From positions 3,525,701-3,589,700 of the forward strand of contig OZ026605.1 of assembly GCA_964020085.1 (NCBI GenBank): a stretch of 64,000 bases of DNA. The letters are read 5' to 3'. The translations under genes and the position numbers were made by a program. The notes beneath the pieces were generated by a model, which did no database searches, was not told the origin of the DNA, and saw only the letters and a list, made by a program, of their open reading frames with translations. The stretch is from Micromussa lordhowensis. Lineage: Eukaryota > Cnidaria > Anthozoa > Scleractinia > Lobophylliidae. This document shows positions 9,215-22,946 of this stretch, piece by piece. The number at the start of each line of letters is the position of its first letter. Positions within the stretch are counted from its first letter, which is position 1.

Positions 9215-11298
9215 CTCTTTTTTCTTACGTATCAGCTAAGTTGCGGAATGCGCTAGCTGATTTTATCCCTACCTATGAGTTTACTGGTTTTAAAAGAGAA
9301 TCCAGGGCCGCATTTTGTACAGCGGCTCTTCTTTTTAATAAATATATCTTTAAATATTATGTATTTATGTCTGGATTTATGAAAACCGTGTTAAAGACTG
9401 CAGGCACTAAAAACAGCAGGCACGTTTTTAGGAAATCGGTCAGATAGTGTACATAAATAAAACCATGTAGTACTGAGAGTGCTTTCTACCTCATGTACTC
9501 TTTAATAGAAGCTATGTCATGCCTATGCAAGCCTTTGAAATCGCTTCAAATGAGTCGAACTAGCCAAACAAAGCTTAATCAGAGCTTAAATTGATCACTT
9601 GATTCGCGGCACTAATTTAGACATGTTTAACCTCTGTGATTTTAGCTAAATGACCTCACTATGTCTTTCCTAGGCATTAAATTAGCCAGTCATGGCAAAA
9701 AGAGCATTGTAAGCAGTCAAATGGACTATTTGCTTCTACATTTCAGCCAACTAGTAGCCCTTACGTGACATTTACTTTCAATATCTGTCTGGATTCGCAA
9801 AAACGTAGCCACAGAATTTGACTTGTCACTGATAATCGTGATACAATTCTGTCTTAGCGCTAGCTTTCCACAAGGCTTATCATAGCTCAAATAAAGGGAA
9901 ATAACTCTCCTGGATGCCTTTTCAGGCCAGGAGGACTAGTTTCACCGTCTTTTCGATGAATCATGAATTCTACAATTTAATTAAGAGTGCTTTGAACATG
10001 AAATTGGAGCCACGGTCTACATAAACACACGAAGGCACAGATGTCAAAAACGGCGGCGGAGAGTTGATCAAGTTTAGCTTTCTATAACCTGCATCGTCCT
10101 AAATGGACTAAACAAGAGCTTCCTACATCGAGAATGGATCGAACTTTAAACAAACTAGGCCATAATCATGAGTTGGCGAGCACTTCAACATGTCAACACT
10201 TCAACAAACTGATCAATCATCAGCCGGAAGACACGCAAATAAAATTCTTCCACGCTAGCGAATCACAGACAGTTCTGATAGTTAGCGAAGCCGAGAACGC
10301 CTAAAATTCATCAAACAAGGAAATTCTACTCACGATCAGCGCTTGAACTCATGTTCTTCACTCTGCTCCTGGCCATGCTTTGCTTGCAAATACCAATGTC
10401 CCGGATGAACTTGATTTTTGTCGAGCGCGGAATGGCATATCCACATTTCAACAGATTTTTTTCTAAGTCTTTAGCCAAATCAAAGTTCAGGGCAAATAAC
10501 GCCAACAGCAGCTGGAAATGTCTAGTCCATTGCACCTATAAGCCCTAAATTGGTGTGGCTAAAGATCTTTGCTGTCTAAAGCAAGCACAACATTATCGCT
10601 ACAGGGCAAACGGCCTACTCTTACGGGACTAAATGTTCCGTTGATACATATCAGGCCCGCCTTACCGCGTAGGATAATAGACGACGCTTGCTAGCAAACC
10701 GTTAGACTTGCACCTTCATTGGACTTAATGATGTCCTCAGGCAGACTTCCTTTAGACAGCAAATACAGAACGCTAAGCGATCGGCTCCATGTCAGAGTCA
10801 ACGAACGCGCGAACTGAATTCAAACGAGTGAAGCCTGGACTAAACCTAGTAGAAATTCGAAGGGGGGAGGGGGGGAGGGGGTGGTAGGATAAATAATTTA
10901 AAAAAAGGGAAGATCAATGAAACATGCGGCAAGAAGTTCTCTACATTTCATGCTAGGTACGAATTACAATCTGCTGTCATAGCGAGAGCAAGGAAGAAAA
11001 TTAAATTGAAGAAATAAGCAATTAAAAAAAACCCACTTGATTTCGTTTTAACACGGTTTTCATAAATCCAGACATATTTAGTAGGCATCTGTAGATGTTA
11101 TGTATTTTAACTGTAAATGTAATGTCTCCAAGATATTAGCTCCTGTAGTTATTCGGAAAAAGCTTATGACTGTATGTATGTTACCTTTAGCAGGGCGCAT
11201 GCGCACACTTTTTAATCTGCGACTCCAGTGCTTACCATATGACAGATAAAATGACTTTTCTCTTCAATATATAAGCCATCTAATTCTTACGCTATATT

Positions 11299-11516
11299 GA
11301 CAAGGGCGGTTTGGAGCTGTGAGTAGGCGTGGGATTTGTCACATATGGTTTAGGGGCCGACATATCTCTCCCTCAATGCCGTACCGGGAGGCAAGGTCGG
11401 TAGCAGAAAGCAGCGAAGGGCCAACTGCGTCCAAAAGCGATCGCACGGGCCGAAATCCCGGGATGACTCGTTTGGTACGACGCTCCAGCGCCGGTGTCTG
11501 GAGGTACTGCGTTTTT
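11299..11516 (+). ncRNA. Unidentified Pol III-type RNA, copy 5
   Basis: First copy with C instead of T at RNA position 152 (first base of the TCGAAAT loop, making CCGAAAT). Otherwise as copy 1. Confidence 0.7.
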
Positions 11517-13584
11517 CTCTTTTTTCTTACGTATCAGCTAAGTTGCGGAATGCGCTAGCTGATTTTATCCCTACCTATGAGTTTACTGGTTTTAAAAGAG
11601 AATCCAGGGCCGCATTTTGTACAGCGGCTCTTCTTTTTAATAAATATATCTTTAAATATTATGTATTTATGTCTGGATTTATGAAAACCGTGTTAAAGAC
11701 TGCAGGCACGTTTTTAGGAAATCGGTCAGATAGTGTACATAAATAAAACCATGTAGTACTGAGAGTGCTTTCTACCTCATGTACTCTTTAATAGAAGCTA
11801 TGTCATGCCTATGCAAGCCTTTGAAATCGCTTCAAATGAGTCGAACTAGCCAAACAAAGCTTAATCAGAGCTTAAATTGATCACTTGATTCGCGGCACTA
11901 ATTTAGACATGTTTAACCTCTGTGATTTTAGCTAAATGACCTCACTATGTCTTTCCTAGGCATTAAATTAGCCAGTCATGGCAAAAAGAGCATTGTAAGC
12001 AGTCAAATGGACTATTTGCTTCTACATTTCAGCCAACTAGTAGCCCTTACGTGACATTTACTTTCAATATCTGTCTGGATTCGCAAAAACGTAGCCACAG
12101 AATTTGACTTGTCACTGATAATCGTGATACAATTCTGTCTTAGCGCTAGCTTTCCACAAGGCTTATCATAGCTCAAATAAAGGGAAATAACTCTCCTGGA
12201 TGCCTTTTCAGGCCAGGAGGACTAGTTTCACCGTCTTTTCGATGAATCATGAATTCTACAATTTAATTAAGAGTGCTTTGAACATGAAATTGGAGCCACG
12301 GTCTACATAAACACACGAAGGCACAGATGTCAAAAACGGCGGCGGAGAGTTGATCAAGTTTAGCTTTCTATAACCTGCATCGTCCTAAATGGACTAAACA
12401 AGAGCTTCCTACATCGAGAATGGATCGAACTTTAAACAAACTAGGCCATAATCATGAGTTGGCGAGCACTTCAACATGTCAACACTTCAACAAACTGATC
12501 AATCATCAGCCGGAAGACACGCAAATAAAATTCTTCCACGCTAGCGAATCACAGACAGTTCTGATAGTTAGCGAAGCCGAGAACGCCTAAAATTCATCAA
12601 ACAAGGAAATTCTACTCACGATCAGCGCTTGAACTCATGTTCTTCACTCTGCTCCTGGCCATGCTTTGCTTGCAAATACCAATGTCCCGGATGAACTTGA
12701 TTTTTGTCGAGCGCGGAATGGCATATCCACATTTCAACAGATTTTTTTCTAAGTCTTTAGCCAAATCAAAGTTCAGGGCAAATAACGCCAACAGCAGCTG
12801 GAAATGTCTAGTCCATTGCACCTATAAGCCCTAAATTGGTGTGGCTAAAGATCTTTGCTGTCTAAAGCAAGCACAACATTATCGCTACAGGGCAAACGGC
12901 CTACTCTTACGGGACTAAATGTTCCGTTGATACATATCAGGCCCGCCTTACCGCGTAGGATAATAGACGACGCTTGCTAGCAAACCGTTAGACTTGCACC
13001 TTCATTGGACTTAATGATGTCCTCAGGCAGACTTCCTTTAGACAGCAAATACAGAACGCTAAGCGATCGGCTCCATGTCAGAGTCAACGAACGCGCGAAC
13101 TGAATTCAAACGAGTGAAGCCTGGACTAAACCTAGTAGAAATTCGAAGGGGGGAGGGGGGGAGGGGGTGGTAGGATAAATAATTTAAAAAAAGGGAAGAT
13201 CAATGAAACATGCGGCAAGAAGTTCTCTACATTTCATGCTAGGTACGAATTACAATCTGCTGTCATAGCGAGAGCAAGGAAGAAAATTAAATTGAAGAAA
13301 TAAGCAATTAAAAAAAACCCACTTGATTTCGTTTTAACACGGTTTTCATAAATCCAGACATATTTAGTAGGCATCTGTAGATGTTATGTATTTTAACTGT
13401 AAATGTAATGTCTCCAAGATATTAGCTCCTGTAGTTATTCGGAAAAAGCTTATGACTGTATGTATGTTACCTTTAGCAGGGCGCATGCGCACACTTTTTA
13501 ATCTGCGACTCCAGTGCTTACCATATGACAGATAAAATGACTTTTCTCTTCAATATATAAGCCATCTAATTCTTACGCTATATT

Positions 13585-13802
13585 GACAAGGGCGGTTTGG
13601 AGCTGTGAGTAGGCGTGGGATTTGTCACATATGGTTTAGGGGCCGACATATCTCTCCCTCAATGCCGTACCGGGAGGCAAGGTCGGTAGCAGAAAGCAGC
13701 GAAGGGCCAACTGCGTCCAAAAGCGATCGCACGGGCCGAAATCCCGGGATGACTCGTTTGGTACGACGCTCCAGCGCCGGTGTCTGGAGGTACTGCGTTT
13801 TT
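13585..13802 (+). ncRNA. Unidentified Pol III-type RNA, copy 6
   Basis: C-type copy at RNA position 152; promoter and terminator intact. Confidence 0.7.
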
Positions 13803-15870
13803 CTCTTTTTTCTTACGTATCAGCTAAGTTGCGGAATGCGCTAGCTGATTTTATCCCTACCTATGAGTTTACTGGTTTTAAAAGAGAATCCAGGGCCGCA
13901 TTTTGTACAGCGGCTCTTCTTTTTAATAAATATATCTTTAAATATTATGTATTTATGTCTGGATTTATGAAAACCGTGTTAAAGACTGCAGGCACGTTTT
14001 TAGGAAATCGGTCAGATAGTGTACATAAATAAAACCATGTAGTACTGAGAGTGCTTTCTACCTCATGTACTCTTTAATAGAAGCTATGTCATGCCTATGC
14101 AAGCCTTTGAAATCGCTTCAAATGAGTCGAACTAGCCAAACAAAGCTTAATCAGAGCTTAAATTGATCACTTGATTCGCGGCACTAATTTAGACATGTTT
14201 AACCTCTGTGATTTTAGCTAAATGACCTCACTATGTCTTTCCTAGGCATTAAATTAGCCAGTCATGGCAAAAAGAGCATTGTAAGCAGTCAAATGGACTA
14301 TTTGCTTCTACATTTCAGCCAACTAGTAGCCCTTACGTGACATTTACTTTCAATATCTGTCTGGATTCGCAAAAACGTAGCCACAGAATTTGACTTGTCA
14401 CTGATAATCGTGATACAATTCTGTCTTAGCGCTAGCTTTCCACAAGGCTTATCATAGCTCAAATAAAGGGAAATAACTCTCCTGGATGCCTTTTCAGGCC
14501 AGGAGGACTAGTTTCACCGTCTTTTCGATGAATCATGAATTCTACAATTTAATTAAGAGTGCTTTGAACATGAAATTGGAGCCACGGTCTACATAAACAC
14601 ACGAAGGCACAGATGTCAAAAACGGCGGCGGAGAGTTGATCAAGTTTAGCTTTCTATAACCTGCATCGTCCTAAATGGACTAAACAAGAGCTTCCTACAT
14701 CGAGAATGGATCGAACTTTAAACAAACTAGGCCATAATCATGAGTTGGCGAGCACTTCAACATGTCAACACTTCAACAAACTGATCAATCATCAGCCGGA
14801 AGACACGCAAATAAAATTCTTCCACGCTAGCGAATCACAGACAGTTCTGATAGTTAGCGAAGCCGAGAACGCCTAAAATTCATCAAACAAGGAAATTCTA
14901 CTCACGATCAGCGCTTGAACTCATGTTCTTCACTCTGCTCCTGGCCATGCTTTGCTTGCAAATACCAATGTCCCGGATGAACTTGATTTTTGTCGAGCGC
15001 GGAATGGCATATCCACATTTCAACAGATTTTTTTCTAAGTCTTTAGCCAAATCAAAGTTCAGGGCAAATAACGCCAACAGCAGCTGGAAATGTCTAGTCC
15101 ATTGCACCTATAAGCCCTAAATTGGTGTGGCTAAAGATCTTTGCTGTCTAAAGCAAGCACAACATTATCGCTACAGGGCAAACGGCCTACTCTTACGGGA
15201 CTAAATGTTCCGTTGATACATATCAGGCCCGCCTTACCGCGTAGGATAATAGACGACGCTTGCTAGCAAACCGTTAGACTTGCACCTTCATTGGACTTAA
15301 TGATGTCCTCAGGCAGACTTCCTTTAGACAGCAAATACAGAACGCTAAGCGATCGGCTCCATGTCAGAGTCAACGAACGCGCGAACTGAATTCAAACGAG
15401 TGAAGCCTGGACTAAACCTAGTAGAAATTCGAAGGGGGGAGGGGGGGAGGGGGTGGTAGGATAAATAATTTAAAAAAAGGGAAGATCAATGAAACATGCG
15501 GCAAGAAGTTCTCTACATTTCATGCTAGGTACGAATTACAATCTGCTGTCATAGCGAGAGCAAGGAAGAAAATTAAATTGAAGAAATAAGCAATTAAAAA
15601 AAACCCACTTGATTTCGTTTTAACACGGTTTTCATAAATCCAGACATATTTAGTAGGCATCTGTAGATGTTATGTATTTTAACTGTAAATGTAATGTCTC
15701 CAAGATATTAGCTCCTGTAGTTATTCGGAAAAAGCTTATGACTGTATGTATGTTACCTTTAGCAGGGCGCATGCGCACACTTTTTAATCTGCGACTCCAG
15801 TGCTTACCATATGACAGATAAAATGACTTTTCTCTTCAATATATAAGCCATCTAATTCTTACGCTATATT

Positions 15871-16088
15871 GACAAGGGCGGTTTGGAGCTGTGAGTAGGC
15901 GTGGGATTTGTCACATATGGTTTAGGGGCCGACATATCTCTCCCTCAATGCCGTACCGGGAGGCAAGGTCGGTAGCAGAAAGCAGCGAAGGGCCAACTGC
16001 GTCCAAAAGCGATCGCACGGGCCGAAATCCCGGGATGACTCGTTTGGTACGACGCTCCAGCGCCGGTGTCTGGAGGTACTGCGTTTTT
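15871..16088 (+). ncRNA. Unidentified Pol III-type RNA, copy 7
   Basis: C-type copy; promoter and terminator intact. Confidence 0.7.
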
Positions 16089-18156
16089 CTCTTTTTTCTT
16101 ACGTATCAGCTAAGTTGCGGAATGCGCTAGCTGATTTTATCCCTACCTATGAGTTTACTGGTTTTAAAAGAGAATCCAGGGCCGCATTTTGTACAGCGGC
16201 TCTTCTTTTTAATAAATATATCTTTAAATATTATGTATTTATGTCTGGATTTATGAAAACCGTGTTAAAGACTGCAGGCACGTTTTTAGGAAATCGGTCA
16301 GATAGTGTACATAAATAAAACCATGTAGTACTGAGAGTGCTTTCTACCTCATGTACTCTTTAATAGAAGCTATGTCATGCCTATGCAAGCCTTTGAAATC
16401 GCTTCAAATGAGTCGAACTAGCCAAACAAAGCTTAATCAGAGCTTAAATTGATCACTTGATTCGCGGCACTAATTTAGACATGTTTAACCTCTGTGATTT
16501 TAGCTAAATGACCTCACTATGTCTTTCCTAGGCATTAAATTAGCCAGTCATGGCAAAAAGAGCATTGTAAGCAGTCAAATGGACTATTTGCTTCTACATT
16601 TCAGCCAACTAGTAGCCCTTACGTGACATTTACTTTCAATATCTGTCTGGATTCGCAAAAACGTAGCCACAGAATTTGACTTGTCACTGATAATCGTGAT
16701 ACAATTCTGTCTTAGCGCTAGCTTTCCACAAGGCTTATCATAGCTCAAATAAAGGGAAATAACTCTCCTGGATGCCTTTTCAGGCCAGGAGGACTAGTTT
16801 CACCGTCTTTTCGATGAATCATGAATTCTACAATTTAATTAAGAGTGCTTTGAACATGAAATTGGAGCCACGGTCTACATAAACACACGAAGGCACAGAT
16901 GTCAAAAACGGCGGCGGAGAGTTGATCAAGTTTAGCTTTCTATAACCTGCATCGTCCTAAATGGACTAAACAAGAGCTTCCTACATCGAGAATGGATCGA
17001 ACTTTAAACAAACTAGGCCATAATCATGAGTTGGCGAGCACTTCAACATGTCAACACTTCAACAAACTGATCAATCATCAGCCGGAAGACACGCAAATAA
17101 AATTCTTCCACGCTAGCGAATCACAGACAGTTCTGATAGTTAGCGAAGCCGAGAACGCCTAAAATTCATCAAACAAGGAAATTCTACTCACGATCAGCGC
17201 TTGAACTCATGTTCTTCACTCTGCTCCTGGCCATGCTTTGCTTGCAAATACCAATGTCCCGGATGAACTTGATTTTTGTCGAGCGCGGAATGGCATATCC
17301 ACATTTCAACAGATTTTTTTCTAAGTCTTTAGCCAAATCAAAGTTCAGGGCAAATAACGCCAACAGCAGCTGGAAATGTCTAGTCCATTGCACCTATAAG
17401 CCCTAAATTGGTGTGGCTAAAGATCTTTGCTGTCTAAAGCAAGCACAACATTATCGCTACAGGGCAAACGGCCTACTCTTACGGGACTAAATGTTCCGTT
17501 GATACATATCAGGCCCGCCTTACCGCGTAGGATAATAGACGACGCTTGCTAGCAAACCGTTAGACTTGCACCTTCATTGGACTTAATGATGTCCTCAGGC
17601 AGACTTCCTTTAGACAGCAAATACAGAACGCTAAGCGATCGGCTCCATGTCAGAGTCAACGAACGCGCGAACTGAATTCAAACGAGTGAAGCCTGGACTA
17701 AACCTAGTAGAAATTCGAAGGGGGGAGGGGGGGAGGGGGTGGTAGGATAAATAATTTAAAAAAAGGGAAGATCAATGAAACATGCGGCAAGAAGTTCTCT
17801 ACATTTCATGCTAGGTACGAATTACAATCTGCTGTCATAGCGAGAGCAAGGAAGAAAATTAAATTGAAGAAATAAGCAATTAAAAAAAACCCACTTGATT
17901 TCGTTTTAACACGGTTTTCATAAATCCAGACATATTTAGTAGGCATCTGTAGATGTTATGTATTTTAACTGTAAATGTAATGTCTCCAAGATATTAGCTC
18001 CTGTAGTTATTCGGAAAAAGCTTATGACTGTATGTATGTTACCTTTAGCAGGGCGCATGCGCACACTTTTTAATCTGCGACTCCAGTGCTTACCATATGA
18101 CAGATAAAATGACTTTTCTCTTCAATATATAAGCCATCTAATTCTTACGCTATATT

Positions 18157-18374
18157 GACAAGGGCGGTTTGGAGCTGTGAGTAGGCGTGGGATTTGTCAC
18201 ATATGGTTTAGGGGCCGACATATCTCTCCCTCAATGCCGTACCGGGAGGCAAGGTCGGTAGCAGAAAGCAGCGAAGGGCCAACTGCGTCCAAAAGCGATC
18301 GCACGGGCCGAAATCCCGGGATGACTCGTTTGGTACGACGCTCCAGCGCCGGTGTCTGGAGGTACTGCGTTTTT
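18157..18374 (+). ncRNA. Unidentified Pol III-type RNA, copy 8
   Basis: C-type copy; promoter and terminator intact. Confidence 0.7.
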
Positions 18375-20442
18375 CTCTTTTTTCTTACGTATCAGCTAAG
18401 TTGCGGAATGCGCTAGCTGATTTTATCCCTACCTATGAGTTTACTGGTTTTAAAAGAGAATCCAGGGCCGCATTTTGTACAGCGGCTCTTCTTTTTAATA
18501 AATATATCTTTAAATATTATGTATTTATGTCTGGATTTATGAAAACCGTGTTAAAGACTGCAGGCACGTTTTTAGGAAATCGGTCAGATAGTGTACATAA
18601 ATAAAACCATGTAGTACTGAGAGTGCTTTCTACCTCATGTACTCTTTAATAGAAGCTATGTCATGCCTATGCAAGCCTTTGAAATCGCTTCAAATGAGTC
18701 GAACTAGCCAAACAAAGCTTAATCAGAGCTTAAATTGATCACTTGATTCGCGGCACTAATTTAGACATGTTTAACCTCTGTGATTTTAGCTAAATGACCT
18801 CACTATGTCTTTCCTAGGCATTAAATTAGCCAGTCATGGCAAAAAGAGCATTGTAAGCAGTCAAATGGACTATTTGCTTCTACATTTCAGCCAACTAGTA
18901 GCCCTTACGTGACATTTACTTTCAATATCTGTCTGGATTCGCAAAAACGTAGCCACAGAATTTGACTTGTCACTGATAATCGTGATACAATTCTGTCTTA
19001 GCGCTAGCTTTCCACAAGGCTTATCATAGCTCAAATAAAGGGAAATAACTCTCCTGGATGCCTTTTCAGGCCAGGAGGACTAGTTTCACCGTCTTTTCGA
19101 TGAATCATGAATTCTACAATTTAATTAAGAGTGCTTTGAACATGAAATTGGAGCCACGGTCTACATAAACACACGAAGGCACAGATGTCAAAAACGGCGG
19201 CGGAGAGTTGATCAAGTTTAGCTTTCTATAACCTGCATCGTCCTAAATGGACTAAACAAGAGCTTCCTACATCGAGAATGGATCGAACTTTAAACAAACT
19301 AGGCCATAATCATGAGTTGGCGAGCACTTCAACATGTCAACACTTCAACAAACTGATCAATCATCAGCCGGAAGACACGCAAATAAAATTCTTCCACGCT
19401 AGCGAATCACAGACAGTTCTGATAGTTAGCGAAGCCGAGAACGCCTAAAATTCATCAAACAAGGAAATTCTACTCACGATCAGCGCTTGAACTCATGTTC
19501 TTCACTCTGCTCCTGGCCATGCTTTGCTTGCAAATACCAATGTCCCGGATGAACTTGATTTTTGTCGAGCGCGGAATGGCATATCCACATTTCAACAGAT
19601 TTTTTTCTAAGTCTTTAGCCAAATCAAAGTTCAGGGCAAATAACGCCAACAGCAGCTGGAAATGTCTAGTCCATTGCACCTATAAGCCCTAAATTGGTGT
19701 GGCTAAAGATCTTTGCTGTCTAAAGCAAGCACAACATTATCGCTACAGGGCAAACGGCCTACTCTTACGGGACTAAATGTTCCGTTGATACATATCAGGC
19801 CCGCCTTACCGCGTAGGATAATAGACGACGCTTGCTAGCAAACCGTTAGACTTGCACCTTCATTGGACTTAATGATGTCCTCAGGCAGACTTCCTTTAGA
19901 CAGCAAATACAGAACGCTAAGCGATCGGCTCCATGTCAGAGTCAACGAACGCGCGAACTGAATTCATACGAGTGAAGCCTGGACTAAACCTAGTAGAAAT
20001 TCGAAGGGGGGAGGGGGGGAGGGGGTGGTAGGATAAATAATTTAAAAAAAGGGAAGATCAATGAAACATGCGGCAAGAAGTTCTCTACATTTCATGCTAG
20101 GTACGAATTACAATCTGCTGTCATAGCGAGAGCAAGGAAGAAAATTAAATTGAAGAAATAAGCAATTAAAAAAAACCCACTTGATTTCGTTTTAACACGG
20201 TTTTCATAAATCCAGACATATTTAGTAGGCATCTGTAGATGTTATGTATTTTAACTGTAAATGTAATGTCTCCAAGATATTAGCTCCTGTAGTTATTCGG
20301 AAAAAGCTTATGACTGTATGTATGTTACCTTTAGCAGGGCGCATGCGCACACTTTTTAATCTGCGACTCCAGTGCTTACCATATGACAGATAAAATGACT
20401 TTTCTCTTCAATATATAAGCCATCTAATTCTTACGCTATATT

Positions 20443-20660
20443 GACAAGGGCGGTTTGGAGCTGTGAGTAGGCGTGGGATTTGTCACATATGGTTTAGGGG
20501 CCGACATATCTCTCCCTCAATGCCGTACCGGGAGGCAAGGTCGGTAGCAGAAAGCAGCGAAGGGCCAACTGCGTCCAAAAGCGATCGCACGGGCCGAAAT
20601 CCCGGGATGACTCGTTTGGTACGACGCTCCAGCGCCGGTGTCTGGAGGTACTGCGTTTTT
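20443..20660 (+). ncRNA. Unidentified Pol III-type RNA, copy 9
   Basis: C-type copy; promoter and terminator intact. Its spacer has the private substitution at 19967. Confidence 0.7.
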
Positions 20661-22728
20661 CTCTTTTTTCTTACGTATCAGCTAAGTTGCGGAATGCGCT
20701 AGCTGATTTTATCCCTACCTATGAGTTTACTGGTTTTAAAAGAGAATCCAGGGCCGCATTTTGTACAGCGGCTCTTCTTTTTAATAAATATATCTTTAAA
20801 TATTATGTATTTATGTCTGGATTTATGAAAACCGTGTTAAAGACTGCAGGCACGTTTTTAGGAAATCGGTCAGATAGTGTACATAAATAAAACCATGTAG
20901 TACTGAGAGTGCTTTCTACCTCATGTACTCTTTAATAGAAGCTATGTCATGCCTATGCAAGCCTTTGAAATCGCTTCAAATGAGTCGAACTAGCCAAACA
21001 AAGCTTAATCAGAGCTTAAATTGATCACTTGATTCGCGGCACTAATTTAGACATGTTTAACCTCTGTGATTTTAGCTAAATGACCTCACTATGTCTTTCC
21101 TAGGCATTAAATTAGCCAGTCATGGCAAAAAGAGCATTGTAAGCAGTCAAATGGACTATTTGCTTCTACATTTCAGCCAACTAGTAGCCCTTACGTGACA
21201 TTTACTTTCAATATCTGTCTGGATTCGCAAAAACGTAGCCACAGAATTTGACTTGTCACTGATAATCGTGATACAATTCTGTCTTAGCGCTAGCTTTCCA
21301 CAAGGCTTATCATAGCTCAAATAAAGGGAAATAACTCTCCTGGATGCCTTTTCAGGCCAGGAGGACTAGTTTCACCGTCTTTTCGATGAATCATGAATTC
21401 TACAATTTAATTAAGAGTGCTTTGAACATGAAATTGGAGCCACGGTCTACATAAACACACGAAGGCACAGATGTCAAAAACGGCGGCGGAGAGTTGATCA
21501 AGTTTAGCTTTCTATAACCTGCATCGTCCTAAATGGACTAAACAAGAGCTTCCTACATCGAGAATGGATCGAACTTTAAACAAACTAGGCCATAATCATG
21601 AGTTGGCGAGCACTTCAACATGTCAACACTTCAACAAACTGATCAATCATCAGCCGGAAGACACGCAAATAAAATTCTTCCACGCTAGCGAATCACAGAC
21701 AGTTCTGATAGTTAGCGAAGCCGAGAACGCCTAAAATTCATCAAACAAGGAAATTCTACTCACGATCAGCGCTTGAACTCATGTTCTTCACTCTGCTCCT
21801 GGCCATGCTTTGCTTGCAAATACCAATGTCCCGGATGAACTTGATTTTTGTCGAGCGCGGAATGGCATATCCACATTTCAACAGATTTTTTTCTAAGTCT
21901 TTAGCCAAATCAAAGTTCAGGGCAAATAACGCCAACAGCAGCTGGAAATGTCTAGTCCATTGCACCTATAAGCCCTAAATTGGTGTGGCTAAAGATCTTT
22001 GCTGTCTAAAGCAAGCACAACATTATCGCTACAGGGCAAACGGCCTACTCTTACGGGACTAAATGTTCCGTTGATACATATCAGGCCCGCCTTACCGCGT
22101 AGGATAATAGACGACGCTTGCTAGCAAACCGTTAGACTTGCACCTTCATTGGACTTAATGATGTCCTCAGGCAGACTTCCTTTAGACAGCAAATACAGAA
22201 CGCTAAGCGATCGGCTCCATGTCAGAGTCAACGAACGCGCGAACTGAATTCAAACGAGTGAAGCCTGGACTAAACCTAGTAGAAATTCGAAGGGGGGAGG
22301 GGGGGAGGGGGTGGTAGGATAAATAATTTAAAAAAAGGGAAGATCAATGAAACATGCGGCAAGAAGTTCTCTACATTTCATGCTAGGTACGAATTACAAT
22401 CTGCTGTCATAGCGAGAGCAAGGAAGAAAATTAAATTGAAGAAATAAGCAATTAAAAAAAACCCACTTGATTTCGTTTTAACACGGTTTTCATAAATCCA
22501 GACATATTTAGTAGGCATCTGTAGATGTTATGTATTTTAACTGTAAATGTAATGTCTCCAAGATATTAGCTCCTGTAGTTATTCGGAAAAAGCTTATGAC
22601 TGTATGTATGTTACCTTTAGCAGGGCGCATGCGCACACTTTTTAATCTGCGACTCCAGTGCTTACCATATGACAGATAAAATGACTTTTCTCTTCAATAT
22701 ATAAGCCATCTAATTCTTACGCTATATT

Positions 22729-22946
22729 GACAAGGGCGGTTTGGAGCTGTGAGTAGGCGTGGGATTTGTCACATATGGTTTAGGGGCCGACATATCTCTC
22801 CCTCAATGCCGTACCGGGAGGCAAGGTCGGTAGCAGAAAGCAGCGAAGGGCCAACTGCGTCCAAAAGCGATCGCACGGGCCGAAATCCCGGGATGACTCG
22901 TTTGGTACGACGCTCCAGCGCCGGTGTCTGGAGGTACTGCGTTTTT
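22729..22946 (+). ncRNA. Unidentified Pol III-type RNA, copy 10
   Basis: C-type copy; promoter and terminator intact. Confidence 0.7.

Larger units (their letters stand above)
1..11510. repeat. Block of five 2302-bp units (long variant)
   Basis: These units keep a 16-bp segment after the right inverted-repeat arm, so an 8-bp GCAGGCAC occurs twice with TAAAAACA between. Units 1 and 2 share T in a GAAATATGCGG motif (near 1715 and 4017) where all later units have C. The first four RNA genes carry T at RNA position 152 where later copies carry C. The left-most block therefore holds variants absent from the array core. Confidence 0.95.
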